From Toxonevra muliebris (lineage: Eukaryota > Arthropoda > Insecta > Diptera > Pallopteridae), in NCBI GenBank assembly GCA_963691655.1, contig OY829326.1, positions 93,427,235 to 93,491,234 of the forward strand: DNA of 64,000 nucleotides, written 5' to 3'. Position 1 is the first letter of the stretch; each line of letters starts with the position of its first letter. This document shows, piece by piece, positions 35,942 through 47,880 of this stretch. The notes beneath the pieces were generated by a model. The model saw nothing but the letters and a program-made list of their open reading frames with translations, was not told where the DNA came from and ran no database searches. A program made the position numbers and the translations under genes.

Positions 35942-36416
35942 ATGGAATATAGTTCAGTCTTTTCCGTCATTTGTACAGACTCGTTGGCATCGTTAAACGC
36001 CATAAAAAACCCCAACAATAAAGGCAATGAATTCGTTGATCAATCTGCTAAGTACACTATCCACGCCCCTTTAGTAACAACAAATAATTTTAACACCAAC
36101 GATATCATACACTTCATTAAAGCTAACTTTGAAAGAAAAAAGGACCAATTATGACAATCCACCTCAGACTGGTACAGAAGGATCAACACAAACAAAATAT
36201 CAACAAAAGACTATCTCCACCAGCTACTTGGACGTTACTAGGAAGGACATCGTAAAATTTTTACGACTACTCTTGGGACATACAAAATTAACCCACCGAC
36301 ACCTCATGAGCAACAGCCAACCAACCCCTTGCCCCTTTTGCAACACGACCTCACCTACCAACATCCTTCACCTCCTCTCATCCTGCCACCACCTAGACGT
36401 GAACAATTTCTTATAG
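35942..36416 (+). pseudogene. LINE 3' tail with RNase H remnant (I-type)
   Basis: Two overlapping plus-strand frames. The first reads VICTDSLASLNAIKNPNN, the RNase H TDSLxSLxAL block with its Asp, then jumps to KGNEFVDQSAK, which is normally 30-40 residues further on, so an internal deletion removed the middle of the domain. After a frame change the second reads ITRK-type text with LLLGHTKLTHRHLMS and PCPFCNTTSPTNILHLLSSC, the C-terminal Cys-His tail found in I-type and related LINEs. The RT is absent. The remnant is dead. Confidence 0.8.
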
Positions 36417-36454
36417 GTGAACACACATGGTTTTTATTAGTTCACGGTTTCGAG

Positions 36455-36805
36455 CGGTTACTTAAAATTCTATTAATTCTCGACCCATTATAAACCAATC
36501 TAAAACCGAAAACTGAATAAATGTTTCCTATGGTTAATATGTTCCACGATCCTTTACCTTGGAAATAGATCATAGAAATTGTGAAATGATTTGCAACAAG
36601 AACAGGTTTTCTCCACAATGCTTAACGTTCCAGTCCATTTTCACATGGCCATACCACCGAAATTATTAGAAATCGAAATAAAGTTAATGATAATCAAAAA
36701 AAAAAAAAAAAAAAAGGCTACGTACGTAACGCTCCAGCCCGCGATTTGGTTCATATAGAGAATTTTTATTTCCCCCCCAAAAATGGTTCCTGGATCCGCC
36801 ACTGT
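36455..36805 (+). mobile_element. hAT-like non-autonomous repeat, copy 3
   Basis: Inverted relative to copy 2 and in the same orientation as copy 1. It ends GGTTCCTGGATCCGCCACTG at 36,805, the reverse complement of a CAGTGGCGGATCCAGG terminus. A 20-nt A run at about 36,696-36,715 takes the place of the poly-A/T segment of the other copies. Confidence 0.7.
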
Positions 36806-37041
36806 ATATATACATAAGTAAATTAAATATACATGCCACTAACCTAGTTCTAAGTTAAGCTTAAGGCCTCAGCAGCCATAGCTCATTTCACATTAGCTTT
36901 AAATTTATAGTTAATTGTTAATAAAATAAAAAAAAATACCAAAGAAAAGTTATTAGCAAAACAAAATCGATCCGAATTATATACATCGATCCGAATTACC
37001 CTCATTTACGTTAGGCCTAAAAAAAAATTCGAAGTGATGGA

Positions 37042-38952
37042 AAAATTTGGTAAACGCTGAAAGTCATTACAGTCACTAAACAAAAAAATCCTACCACAAA
37101 GACTGGATAATTATGTACATAATAACCACAAAAGTTAATCGGTTCAGCGGTTGTCGAGATATTTTAGTCACCGATTTGAAAAACATGGTTTCGAAAAAAA
37201 CGCGTTTTAAAGTTAAACAATAACTTGTTCTACCTGTCTAATCCGATGGTTCGGTGCCGCAAGCAGCCGTAATTTCTTCGAATTTTTTCTTGAAATCTCC
37301 ATCGGACATTCTTAAGACCTCAAGCTTTTTAATTTTATTTTAAATAATTGCTGTTAATTTTTCAGGTTATTGTTTTGCTGCCAACTTTTTGGTTATTTTC
37401 GATTCATCAGATACATAATTATAATTTAAGTTTTGTTGTTTCCGGTGAAAATTGTTTTTAAATTAACAAAAGCAAATAAACAAATCAATAAATTTAATTA
37501 ATATGTATTTATTATTTATTGAAACAAATTCACATATTTATAACATTTAAAAATTTTTGGCAAACTTGTGAATTATTTATAAAAAATTTGATTTCATTAA
37601 TTGAATATTATGCAATAATTCCAAAATTCTTAACAAAATTCAATATTACCATTCCAAAAGTTTTAACTTAACCACACACATACATATAGTACAGTAAATT
37701 AACAAAATTATTCGCACAATCTTAAAATTTCTAGATGTAGTGGAAACATTCGCTATGTGTATTTTATTATTCAAGTAATAAGGGCGATAGAGCTGTAAAA
37801 ACTCAAGAAGTGTATTATTTAAAAAAAAATGTGGATAAGGATAGTCACTTCTGATTTTAACTAATTTCACACAGTTTAAATAAATTACAGAGTTGTTAGA
37901 CTTATGCCAGGGATCAGCTTGTAAATGGATATAAAATTACTTTCAGAGTCGTTGAGTCAGAAATAAAAGTTCTTCTGTACTTTGTTACTACTTTAGGTCT
38001 TGCTCTCTTGGTCTCAGCTACAGAGAATGTGTATTTCGGATTTTTTTCCAGAAATTTTGTATTTAAAACTTCAAAATCTTTAGCGCTTTCGTAAATATAT
38101 GACACAAGCTACGCGTGTAGTTAGCACGTGTAGTTAAAAGTTCATGTACCTCTCTAACCCAAAATTAAACCAAAGTAATAGAGATTTTGAACTAAGAACA
38201 CGAAAATTCTCTAGCATCTTTCAAATCTCAGATATCTAGATCTAGATTAAAGTTCATACAGGTAAAAAAACTTTGAATTGAACGTTCGTTTTTGAAACGC
38301 ATGTGGGGTTCGAGTTCGTGTTTTTAAAAGAAAACTACACGGAGTTCGAACGTTCGTGCACACGTGTGAAATTTATTTACAAAATGTACACATTATGTGC
38401 GCTGGTTCGGATTTTATACTTTGTCTCTGCGCAGAACACTTCAAGGAATTTTTCTTTTTGCAATTTTTTAATTTTAATAATGAAAAGTTAATGGAAAAAA
38501 TTAAAAAGAGCAATTGGAGCATATCCAATTGAAAGCTATTTATGTGAAAGTCTCATGAGAGTGCGAATAATTTTGTACCCTACTGTATTTACTATTGGTG
38601 GTATATTTTTCTATTCAACTCAACATAAATACACCATAAGCTACGGCAAACAAAGTTTTATAATACCGATTTAAAAATTCAAAATTGAGGAATAAAACTG
38701 AATTATGATTTAAATGGAATCCTTTCTGCTTTTACATATTGATATGTGTAGTTAGTTTCCGCAAGTGTCGGTGGCAATCAACACACGGTTGCAAAAACGT
38801 GCAAGAGTTGCCAGAGAAAATTTAAATGAGAATTTTTTAACGTTAACATAATGTAAGTTGGCTTAAACCCAATAAAAGCAACAAAAACAAACGATATAAT
38901 TATCAAAAAGTTTCTGCAAGAGTGCATAAAGCCATTCACGTCATATTCTACT
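37042..38952. other. Downstream flank of the host gene, no gene seen
   Basis: AT-rich. At 37,145-37,215 GGTTCAGCGGTTGTCGAGAT and GAAAAAAACGCGTTTTAAAG resemble the text at 45,080-45,160 (TCGAAACAACGTGTTTTTGA), hinting at a shared repeat. The 3' untranslated region of the Q/P-rich gene should lie just below 38,953, but its end is not visible. Confidence 0.4.
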
Positions 38953-39722
38953 TTAAGGATATTTAACAACAGTGGGGGCCACGGAGGGGGCGGCACCATT
39001 TGTTATAGTAGTGGCAGTACTTGAAGAGGTAGCATGCGGCTGATATTGCTGCTGCAACTGTTGTTGACGTGGTTGTTGCTGTTGCTGTTGTTGCTGCTGG
39101 TGTTGATGATGTTGTTGTTGATTGCCGACAGATGCTTCTAAAGTCTTTGAATGTGTTGTGGGTGTTGGTGGATGATAAAGATGTGTTCCGTAGTGAATTC
39201 CGCTGGGATGATAGAAGTAAGGCAAAGGCGCTGCAGAAACAGAACCACTATTTTCGTGTGTTACATAAGAAGGTGGTGCTGGTGCAGCATAGTTCAATGG
39301 TACCGACATAGGATGATAGTAGTGAGCCGCAGAATGTGGGGTAAGTAATGCGCTTGGCGATGACAATCTGATGAGCGGATGTGCTGCCGTTGAGCCATGT
39401 TGATCCTGTACATAGCGTGCATAGTTGTAGTCACCTATGAAGGATGGTTGTTGTTGGTGTTCTTGTGGTGGCGGTGGAGCCTGCACGTAGTAAGGATTGT
39501 AATGCATTATGGGTGTGGGAGACGCTGCTGCTGAATGATGTGGCGATGAAGCTGTTGCTCCGGCCGCTGGCGTGGCTGATGATGAAATATGTGGAGGTGA
39601 AAGTTTGTCACTTGGCTTTAAACCGCCTATACGAACCACTGTTGGTTGTTGCTGTTGTTGTTTTAGTTGATGCTGCTGCTGTGGTTGCTGCAGTGGCGCT
39701 GATTGCTGTTGCACGTAATGCG
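38953..39722 (-). CDS. Secreted Q/P/H/Y-rich protein, terminal coding exon D
   Basis: This exon is entered after …TTCCTAG. Its first two bases complete an Ala codon with the last base of exon C, then HYVQQQSAPLQQ follows, with no in-frame stop until TAA at 38,953. It encodes about 255 residues. A poly-Gln/His tract lies near the start and a second one near the end. The middle holds Tyr/His/Pro-rich text with repeated HY-P and YYHP motifs (for example HYNPYYVQAPPPP, AAHYYHPM). The protein ends VVKYP. The intron to exon C is 274 bp. No clear minus-strand AATAAA was found in the first 200 bp downstream. Confidence 0.8.
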
Positions 39723-39996
39723 CTAGGAATAATGAAGAGGAGATAAAAGGGGTGAGTGAGTGTTATTATTTTATGAGTGTAACACTTAAATAAGAAAAAA
39801 CAAATTATGAAAATATCAAACTCGGAATGTACAGGATGGGAGTGAGGGTAAAGTTTCAACAGCTGTAATGTAAAGTTGGGAATTACAAAACAGATTTTTT
39901 GCTGTTTGCTTGACCGGAATATTTATGTTGAACAGTACTTAGACCTAGTTGTAGTGTGAACTTGACAGCCACCCTGTATTCATATAAATTAATTAC

Positions 39997-40798
39997 CATA
40001 AAACGGTTGCAATTGCTGTGGTTGTTGATAATGTTGTTGATACATTGGCTGTGCATGATGCTGTGGCATATAGTACAACGGCTGATAAGGGGGCGGCCTC
40101 TGTTGGCGCGTAGCAGCCTGAGCAGCAGCAAGCAATACTCCTGCTGGAATCTGTAGATATTGTGTGGTATAGCCTGGTGGTGCTGGTGCTGCTTCCACAT
40201 CTGTGTTAGAAGCCGCATTGTAATGTTGATGGTATGGACGATATGCACCCTGATGGTCTCTGGCCAAAGGGCCAATGGCCTGCAGCATCATTGGATGTGG
40301 AAGAGGTGCTGGGGCTTGATGTGCTGATGCTGGCAGCGCATATGCCTGTGAGGCATGTGTCGGAATGCCTGATAATTGCTGCTGCAATTGTCGCGCATAT
40401 GACAGTGGTATAGCAATGATGTATTGAATTTGATGTTGTTGTTGCTGCTGATGTTGAGGCGGCGGTGGTGGTGGCACACGCTGTGACTGATGTAGATGCA
40501 GTGGCAAGCGCTCATGTAAATAATTCATTTCCGGTTCAGCATAAGCGTAATACTGTGGCGAAGGTGGTGACGAAACAGCTGCTGTTATTTTCACTTGTTG
40601 CGGTAGATGAGCATGTGCCGCTTGCGTTGAGTGCGCTTGTTGCTGTGGTTGTACTCGATATCCACTCGGCGCATAATGGATACCGCCGCTTAGGTTTGGT
40701 TGTTGCACTGCACCCGCAGCCGCATTGTGAGAACTTCCACCACCGCCGGGTGTAGCATACTGTATGCCCCCTACAAGTTCACTCTTTTCGTAATATGA
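39997..40798 (-). CDS. Secreted Q/P/H/Y-rich protein, coding exon C
   Basis: This 802-nt exon follows the acceptor …CACTTGCAG and enters in phase 0, matching exon B. It ends one base into a codon before a GTAATT donor, and reading through gives a stop almost at once. It encodes about 267 residues. It starts SYYEKSELVGGIQYATPGGG and has a second copy of the motif as GGIHYAPSGY. Runs of Gln, Pro (PPPPPP), His and Ala follow, then several Tyr-Pro-Leu clusters. Its GC content is well above the flanks. The Gln runs are CAG/CAA-coded and likely vary in length. The composition suggests a disordered, secreted structural protein. Confidence 0.8.
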
Positions 40799-41609
40799 CT
40801 GCAAGTGAAATAATTAATGTTCGAATTAAAAGTTTTTCCCTTTGATCTGTTTTTTATTCATTTTTAAAATATGGATTTAATTTTAATGAGCAGTTAATAC
40901 CTCTATCTTACCCCATCGTAGCGATGCACACCTGCAGTTTTTTGATTCCTTTACCCTTTCGGTTTGCAATTGAAAATGCAATAGCGAAAGGATACATTTG
41001 CTGTGGATGGCATTTATACGCCTTCCTTTCTATATTTTCAATACCCAACAAACAATTATACTAATTAACTTTTTTAAAACACGCAGACTTATGAGGCATT
41101 CTTTTACAAATCGAACACTTTTATTGGTCAACCTTTTTGATTTGCTTCAAATTTTTTTTACGCTGTTACTATACAAAATAAGCGGACTTGTAGTCCGCCA
41201 TTTTTTTTCTATCACTATTTTCGAAAATATAGAGAGGTAAAGTTTTCGTGATTCGCCGATTATAGCCTTTTTCAAATCGCGATAACTCCACTTCTGTTCA
41301 TCGCATTGAGTAAAATGAACAACCATTTTAAAGGTATTGAAAATCTCTATATTTCAATTTATATCAAAATTGTTTCGGAAAAGTATTTGTTATTAACAAT
41401 TAAATAATTGAAATTCAGCTTACTATTCGTTCGCGATGGAATAAAAAATTCAAAAAAATACTATCGTATAAAAATATAACATTCGGCTATTATTAATTCA
41501 ATAAATAACTTGAAACATTACTGGTAACTTTACTGCTGTAAAGCACTATAACAAAAATGTGGGCTGTTCGGCTTAAGTCTACATAACTTTTTTGAGAAGA
41601 ACATTATTT

Positions 41610-43830
41610 CAGAGCCTGAAAATAACTCCTATGTTTTTTAAGTTAAATTAGAGTGTAAATTCTTAATTTTAAACTTTTAAAAAATAAAAGTTAAGAGTCT
41701 TCCTAAACTTTTTAAAAAAAGTTAGCACTAAAGAGGCTTTTAAAACTCTTATTTTGAAAAGTCTTTGAGGACTCTTATATATAAAAGTCGTTGAAAAATT
41801 TTATTTTTAAAAATCTTTGGAGTTCACTACATATTTCTTACTATTTTCTGCTACTACCTTTTATCACCATGTTTTAGTTTTTTCCACTATTTTGTACCAT
41901 ATTTTCTTCTACTATTTTGAACTACTTTTTGGCTACTTTTCCAACTACTTTTACTTTAACTTTTTTTACTACTTTTTCTAGTAATATTTTTACTGTTTAC
42001 TGTTAACACTAGATTTATACCACCAGGAAGAAAAGAATTCATGAATTCATGATCGTCCATGAATAATGCAAACAATAACGGGCTTAGTCCTTGTTTGACT
42101 CCTGCAGAAGTATCAAAATAATTCGAAGTATTCTTTCTATATTCATTATTTTAGTCGATAAGCCTAGACTGCTGAGTTTATAAAATAACGCATTTTTTGA
42201 GATAGAGTCAAAAGAGGCCTTGAAATCAGCATAGAAGACATATAGATTTTTATTTTTTTCTATATACAAGTTCGCAATGTTTGATAACATAAAATATATT
42301 GTCAATGGTTGAATAGCCTTTTCAAAAACCAGCTTGATACTCACTTAGTACATAATCTATCCATAGCTTGAGTTTGTTGTGTATTAGTTTTTGGTCCAAA
42401 AACCACCTGTAAGCACCTTCATACCTGTCTTTCCACATCAATTTAGGCAGTAACTGTAATTCGGCATGTAAAGCCTTCACGTTAAAAGTCAATGCAACCG
42501 GTTAGTGATCCGACATGCTGTTCTTACTGCATAAGACCACACTAATTCATAGTCATGAAACATACCATACTCTCTTTTAAATCCGACTTAGCTTCCATAA
42601 ATGTCTCATATAAAAAGAAAATTGTTTTATATAATTAAACAATGGTCTGGCAAAGACCCGCTACGTCATACGAGTATGCTAATATTTGAGCATTTTGTGT
42701 TTTTATTATTTCTCAGCTGCTGGCGACTTTTACATTTGGTAGTTTTTTGTATTATTCGTTTCTTTTAGTGTTTTTTTTTATTATTTCATAATCAAAGTTC
42801 GTATTTCTTAGTTTATTGTCATAAATACTTGCTAGCAATTCTTCCGCCTTCTGTTCATCTCACATTAGCTCCTTATTTTTGTTGAACTTTAACCATTTGT
42901 CTCCTGAGGTATTCTAATTTAGGTATCCTTCGTTAAAGTTTCCCTCTTAATATACAGTCGCACTTGTTTATCATCTTTCTTCCCCGGATTTAAATCTCTT
43001 TCCACTGTAATTAGGGTCCCAATTAATTTCCAAGCATTTTTTAGTATATTTATAACAGTTTCTTGCGACTTCATTTCCGCTACCACTCCCATTTTACCAT
43101 CCCGTCAAGCATATATTTTTGCCTCTTCAATTTGCACTTTATTGAGCAATGGTTACTTCGCACACATTTTCATTGCTTCTACCGCCGAACTACTTTTCTC
43201 TAGGCAATTAAAAATTATCTTGAATTTCTTGTCTTTATCTATTAGCTGAATAATTGCCGTTCGATCTTGATCACATTCTGTTTTCAACTTCTCTATTTCC
43301 ATCTTCATTCAAAAGTTTTCCTCTGATAACTTCATCACTTGTTCATCGAAGTTTATAAAACCCGTCAATATGACAGGTTTCAGCAAAAATAGGTTTGTAA
43401 TTTTGTCCGTAAATCTACTTTTCTTACAACTTTCAACTACCGCCTATATAATTGAAAAATTCCATGAACAATTTTAATTTTTTTAAATTACTAAAAGATC
43501 ACAGGAAAATAGTAATAGAAAATAGTAGTAGGAAAAAGTACTAGAAAAAAGTAGTAGAAAATAAAGTGTTAGTCTTCAAAGACTTTTAAAAATAAAAGCC
43601 TTCAACGGCTTTTAAAAATTTAAGAGTCTTAAAAGACTTTTGATAATAAAATCCTTAAAACCTTTTAAAATAATTTTAAAATTTCTAATTTTAAAGTCTT
43701 TAATACTCTTATAATTTTACTTTTAAAATAAAAATTATTGAGTAAGAGTTTAAATTACAAGTAAAACAGAAGTTATTTCAAAACTCTTACTTCTGATCAT
43801 GACTTTTAGCAGTTTTAAAAAGTGAGTGAG
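41610..43830. mobile_element. Long-inverted-repeat element enclosing LINE RT, about 2.2 kb
   Basis: The left arm (41,610-42,005) and right arm (43,480-43,830) are diverged inverted copies. Words shared in order after reverse-complementing the right arm: AATAACTCC/TTCT-GTTTTAC, AAGAGTCTT, AAAAGTCTTTGAGGACTC against AAAAGTCTTTGAAGACT, AAAAGTCGTTGAA against AAAAGCCGTTGAAGG, and TTTTACTACTTTTTCTAGTA. The arms are internally repetitive. The interior is filled with minus-strand LINE remnants. No DNA-transposase was recognised. It lies in the large host intron. Confidence 0.65.
42010..42400 (-). pseudogene. LINE reverse-transcriptase fragment inside the inverted-repeat element
   Basis: Minus-strand text in two or three frames: GYSTIDNIF, NLYVFYADFKASFDSI (RT block with catalytic Asp), ALFYKLSSLGLSTKI, then GVKQGLSPLLFALFMDD after a frame change and PGGINL. 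These are consecutive RT palm blocks. The next expected block, YADD, is absent because the frame reaches the left arm of the inverted repeat at about 42,005. Upstream (42.4-43.45 kb) broken Lys/Glu-rich frames could be older parts of the same LINE. Confidence 0.75.
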
Positions 43831-44976
43831 TTGTAACAGTTTTAAAAAGATGTTGCCAATTTTTTTTTCAAGAACTGTTTTCTAGTGACAATTTGGCACC
43901 GATTAGTCAAGTAATAATGGAGAAGTTTAACCTTAACCCTCTTCTTGTACCAAAAACCAAACCTATGTGTTTTGAAGTATTATAGTATAAATCAGTGTTA
44001 ACCTTGCTCATCTCTAGCTTTTTTTGCTTGTAGAATAAGTGAGTAAGTATCCCCCGAACATTCTTTATCTGTCAGTTGACTTCAGTAGCTCCACAGGGGT
44101 CACCGTGGCCTTAAAAAGGAAACTCAAAAAATGTAGTTTCCTCTATTTTTATCTTACCATGAGTCTGTCCTTCGAGAAGATGTTAATGTTTGTAAACTTT
44201 GTTGGTTTTAATTCTATAAAGATAATAGACTACAATGGCAAAGGTTTTTGCTCCAATAACACATTGTGGAAAGTTGAAACGGTACGAATAAAATAAGGTT
44301 TAAATTACGTTTTTTGAGTCGCCTCTTTACGGCTACGTAGATTCTTGGAGGCATACAAATCAAGTGAGCTGGAAATGCAATTGTGTAGAAACATCTATGC
44401 ACTTATGGACCAAATAAAAACCAAAATTTGGAAGTCAAAGCGAAAATTTTTTTTATCCTAAAACAAATCCTTGAGTTTTTAAAAAAGTTAACTAAATTTC
44501 CTCTGTAACGATAAATTTTTCCTTTATTACTTGACAAATCGATCCCAAATTGTCATCAGAAAGCAGTTCCCGACAAAAAAGTTTGGCAAAATCTTTTTAA
44601 AACGGTTAAAACTCACTGCTTTTACGAACAAAATTAAAGGAAATTTGTGGTGTTTCGAATGGTTTGGCGGTATACTGTAATTTCAAGCAGAGCACAGAAA
44701 TTGGACTACTTACATAGAAAATTAATATACCTTTATTTTGGTATTAAATCTATAAGTAATAACCAGGCTCGGGTTTTGTTGATCTAAAAAAATCTAAAAA
44801 AAAAAATAATAAAATGCCCTACAAAATTATTAAAACTAAAAAGTTAGTAAAAAATGTTTATATACCATTTTTATTCCAATGCATATGTATATTCGTAAAT
44901 TTAAATGATTTCCGATTTTCAACCCGAACAAAGAGAAACTTCGCTCAACATTGACACGGATAAGGGGCAAATTTAA

Positions 44977-45563
44977 AAATGTAGTCTGGTGTTCGTGTTT
45001 CAAAAATCGATTACTTTTTTTAATGTATTTCGAAAGTACAATATATTGAGAGTATACTGTAAAAATTTCAGAATAAAATATTATCGAAGTTATAGCACAT
45101 AGTCGAGAATGCCTGTTGTTAAAACTTTAAAAGCGTTTTTTTCGAAACAACGTGTTTTTGATTGACCCAGGGGACGATGGATCTGCAGGTAGTAGAATTG
45201 TTTATTTTTAAAAATTATTTCCTATTTTTACCCCGATTTTCAATAAAAAATAAAGTTTTTTTGAAATTTTTTTTTTTATTTTTTACTAAAAACGGTTAAA
45301 TCTACTTCCTGCTAGAATGACAAACCTACAGAATAATAATCTATTTAAATTTTTTGTTTCAGATGACTTCAAGTTCCGTAATCACACGGGCCAGCCCCAC
45401 ACCTTTTTTTCCAGGTGTTCACTAAAAAAACATCGTAAAACAGACTCCAAAACAATTTTTTTGTCAATATAAAAAAATTGAAATGATTGTATTTTATTTT
45501 GTTATAATAAAATATTCCCGAAATAACCTTGACTATTAGGCCAGAACACCAGACTACATCCTT
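44977..45563. mobile_element. MITE, about 585 bp, with GTAGTCTGGTGTTC ends
   Basis: The left end AATGTAGTCTGGTGTTCG and the right end GAACACCAGACTACATCCTT are inverted. The left subterminal part (TTTCAAAAATCGATTAC, TTTCGAAAGTACAATAT) matches 300-355. The same end next to the DD37E transposase at 0.3-1.4 kb suggests that this is a non-autonomous derivative of that family. No coding sequence is seen inside. Confidence 0.65.
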
Positions 45564-46039
45564 AAATAAAGTTAAATCGTTGGAGCTTAATTCTACGTCG
45601 GATAGTAAAGCATTAAAATTTTCACCTGAAAGAACTTGCAATTTTTTTTTTTGTAAAGTCAACGTTTTGTTTTTTCCTTTTATTTTTTTCACAATTGGCA
45701 ACATGAAGAAAAAGTCGGCGGTCGAAAGTCGGCTGTTTTGGTTGTGTTTAAAGTATAAATCTAAGCTGTGTTAATAAAGTTTACTTCTAGATTCTTAAGT
45801 ATTTTACTATGTTAGAAAAATATAAAAATAACTGTTTAATATTTGTCGATATTTTTAATTGAAACTTAGTTCTTAATAGATAGTTTAAAATAATTAAATA
45901 TAAAGTATAAACAATACTATATGTGACCGTGTCTGAAAAAAGGGCGTTATCGACCAAAAAACCAAATTGTGGTTTATGACAGTTTCTCAAAGCTTAAGAT
46001 CTTAAAAATGCAATACGATTAGTCCCGAGTAAACAAATT

Positions 46040-46200
46040 TTTAAAAAAAATTTTTCTAATTCGGGAAATTTTCAAGCAGAATTTTGTAAAACATAATTTT
46101 TTAGCAGAATTTCAAAAAGTAGTCAGAATTTTCGCAGTAAAAATTTTTCATAATTTTGAAAAACAGAATTTCGATTTCCAGATTTTAACCAGACAGAATA
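46040..46200. repeat. CAGAATTTT minisatellite
   Basis: About seven degenerate repeats of (A)GCAGAATTTTxxAAAA type in the host intron. Confidence 0.5.
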
Positions 46201-47634
46201 CCGACCTCAACCCATTTTTGGATAATCTAGTTCAATAATGAATTGGATTTTTAATTTCAATAGGAAGAAAATTAAACAATTTTGTTCCTTTATAAAATAA
46301 AGGGTTTTGATTTCGAGCTATAGTGGAATTTTGTAAATATATGTTATTGGCTTGTCTACTTACAATTTTTAAAATAATCAGTTTTTGGCAAGTTTTTGTT
46401 TATTGTACCATATGTTTATAGCAAAAAGGGTTTTTTCCAATTACTTTTAAGTTAATATGCGAAATTGTTAACTGGGTCTTTACACCAACTACTGACACGT
46501 ACTCATAATATATAATTCAAATGTTAATAACTGGGGATTCACAAAAGGCTTAAAGTGAAATGCAAGCGAAATCGATTTTTGTTCATTTTAAATAAAAATA
46601 AAAAATATACTATGAATCGTAAATGCACATTTTTAATACGACGTGTGAGAAAATCATTAATTAATGGAAGAAATTGGCGTAAATAAATTGATACTTAAAA
46701 GGTTTTATCTTGAATCGTGAAATTACATATACTACGTTACTAGTAGATAATAAATGTATACTGGAGATGGTTATGTACATATGTATGTACATTTTTTTAC
46801 AGCAAACTTTAATAGGTGTAGAACATTTTTAAATAAACTTATTTTTTGGTTAAAATTTTTACTTAATTATTCCTGATTTTTTAAAACTTATACTCCCTCT
46901 ATCCGAACACAAGGAAGGGAATATGAAACATATTTTCAATTCCTGACTTTTCCAATTTCATATATCCTTGGGTGAAGACTTAAATTTGGATTAACTGGTG
47001 CGTTTCGACCGTGTATGTGTTTTTTCGCTTTGTAGATATCTGTCATTATGGTTTGGACACGGGAGAGCTGAATCGAATTTAATTCTCATAAATTACATAG
47101 TTCAATATCCCAATTTCCGAATATCTTCGGTACTGCCCGAAAAGGCCATTGGATTCATCGCCAAAGTTGAAGTAGAGTAGAAGAGCATGATGGTAGTGGC
47201 ACTTATGATTACAGCGAAGATGAAATTGCAATCTGCAATCAAATCGACGTAAACTTTGGAGGGCCTTAAGTTATTTGCAGCAAAAGGTTTGAATTATTTT
47301 GTTACTCCTAATACCAAACAACCCTTCATCCGCCATGAAATTCGTACAGTCTTTTCATGAAATGGTTGGCATGACTAATATTCAGGCATGCATACTGAAC
47401 GTGCCTGTCATAAACGAAGCCGCAGAGAGAGGTGGAATTGGTACGAGTAAGTCAGGTAGTTCTTGTTGGAAACAATCGTTACCGGAAAATATTTCCATCT
47501 AACCAGTATCAGAAATGTGAATACATATAACCTTTAAAACTATTTTTACTGAGCAGCTGTGTATTGTATACACTTAGATTTACATCAATCTGAAATTTCA
47601 GGCTCACTTAATAGATTTCTTACTTTTGATAATG

Positions 47635-47880
47635 GCTTTTGATCTGATTTTGGTTTGCCAGATTTAATCTAAATTTTGATTAGATTTTGGGTTTGAGTTT
47701 GATCTGAAGTTTGTTTTGTTTTTTGGTTTGATTTTCTGTTTGATTTTCAGTCTGAATTTCTGTCTGAGTTTTAGTGTGATTTGCGGTCTAGATCTTTTTT
47801 TTTCTGATTTTGGTATGAAATTTTTGTCAGATTTTTGGACTGGTATTTGATCTAAGTTGGGCTTTATTCTGGGTTTCGGA
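47635..47880. repeat. TTTGATTTTCTG minisatellite
   Basis: About 15 degenerate units of 14-16 bp (TTTGGTTTGATTTTCTG, TTTGATTTTCAGTCTGA and variants). The units drift along the array. It lies within the host intron. Confidence 0.65.

Larger units (their letters stand above)
34819..37041. mobile_element. Inverted repeat with TAATTCGGATC motifs bracketing 2.2 kb
   Basis: The left segment (34,819-34,905) holds CATCACTTCGAAAAATTTC, then TGTAATTCGGATCGATGAC and TGTAATTCGGATCAGCAAAA. The right segment (36,961-37,041) is its inverted counterpart (CGATCCGAATTATATACATC, GATCCGAATTACCC, TTCGAAGTGATGG). A further TAATTCGGAT copy at 34,649-34,658 was split from its flank by the dimeric SINE. Between the arms lie a C-rich tract, a LINE tail and a hAT-like repeat, so the interior is a nest of insertions. 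Confidence 0.5.

Noticed and set aside
39069..39746. Val-rich plus-strand open frames opposite exon D
   Set aside because: They are antisense translations of the CAG/CAA-coded Gln and His tracts of the host gene.
45369..45704. 111-residue minus-strand open frame in the MITE
   Set aside because: Overlaps the right end of the MITE, is Lys/Phe-rich from AT-rich DNA, and has no transposase motif.
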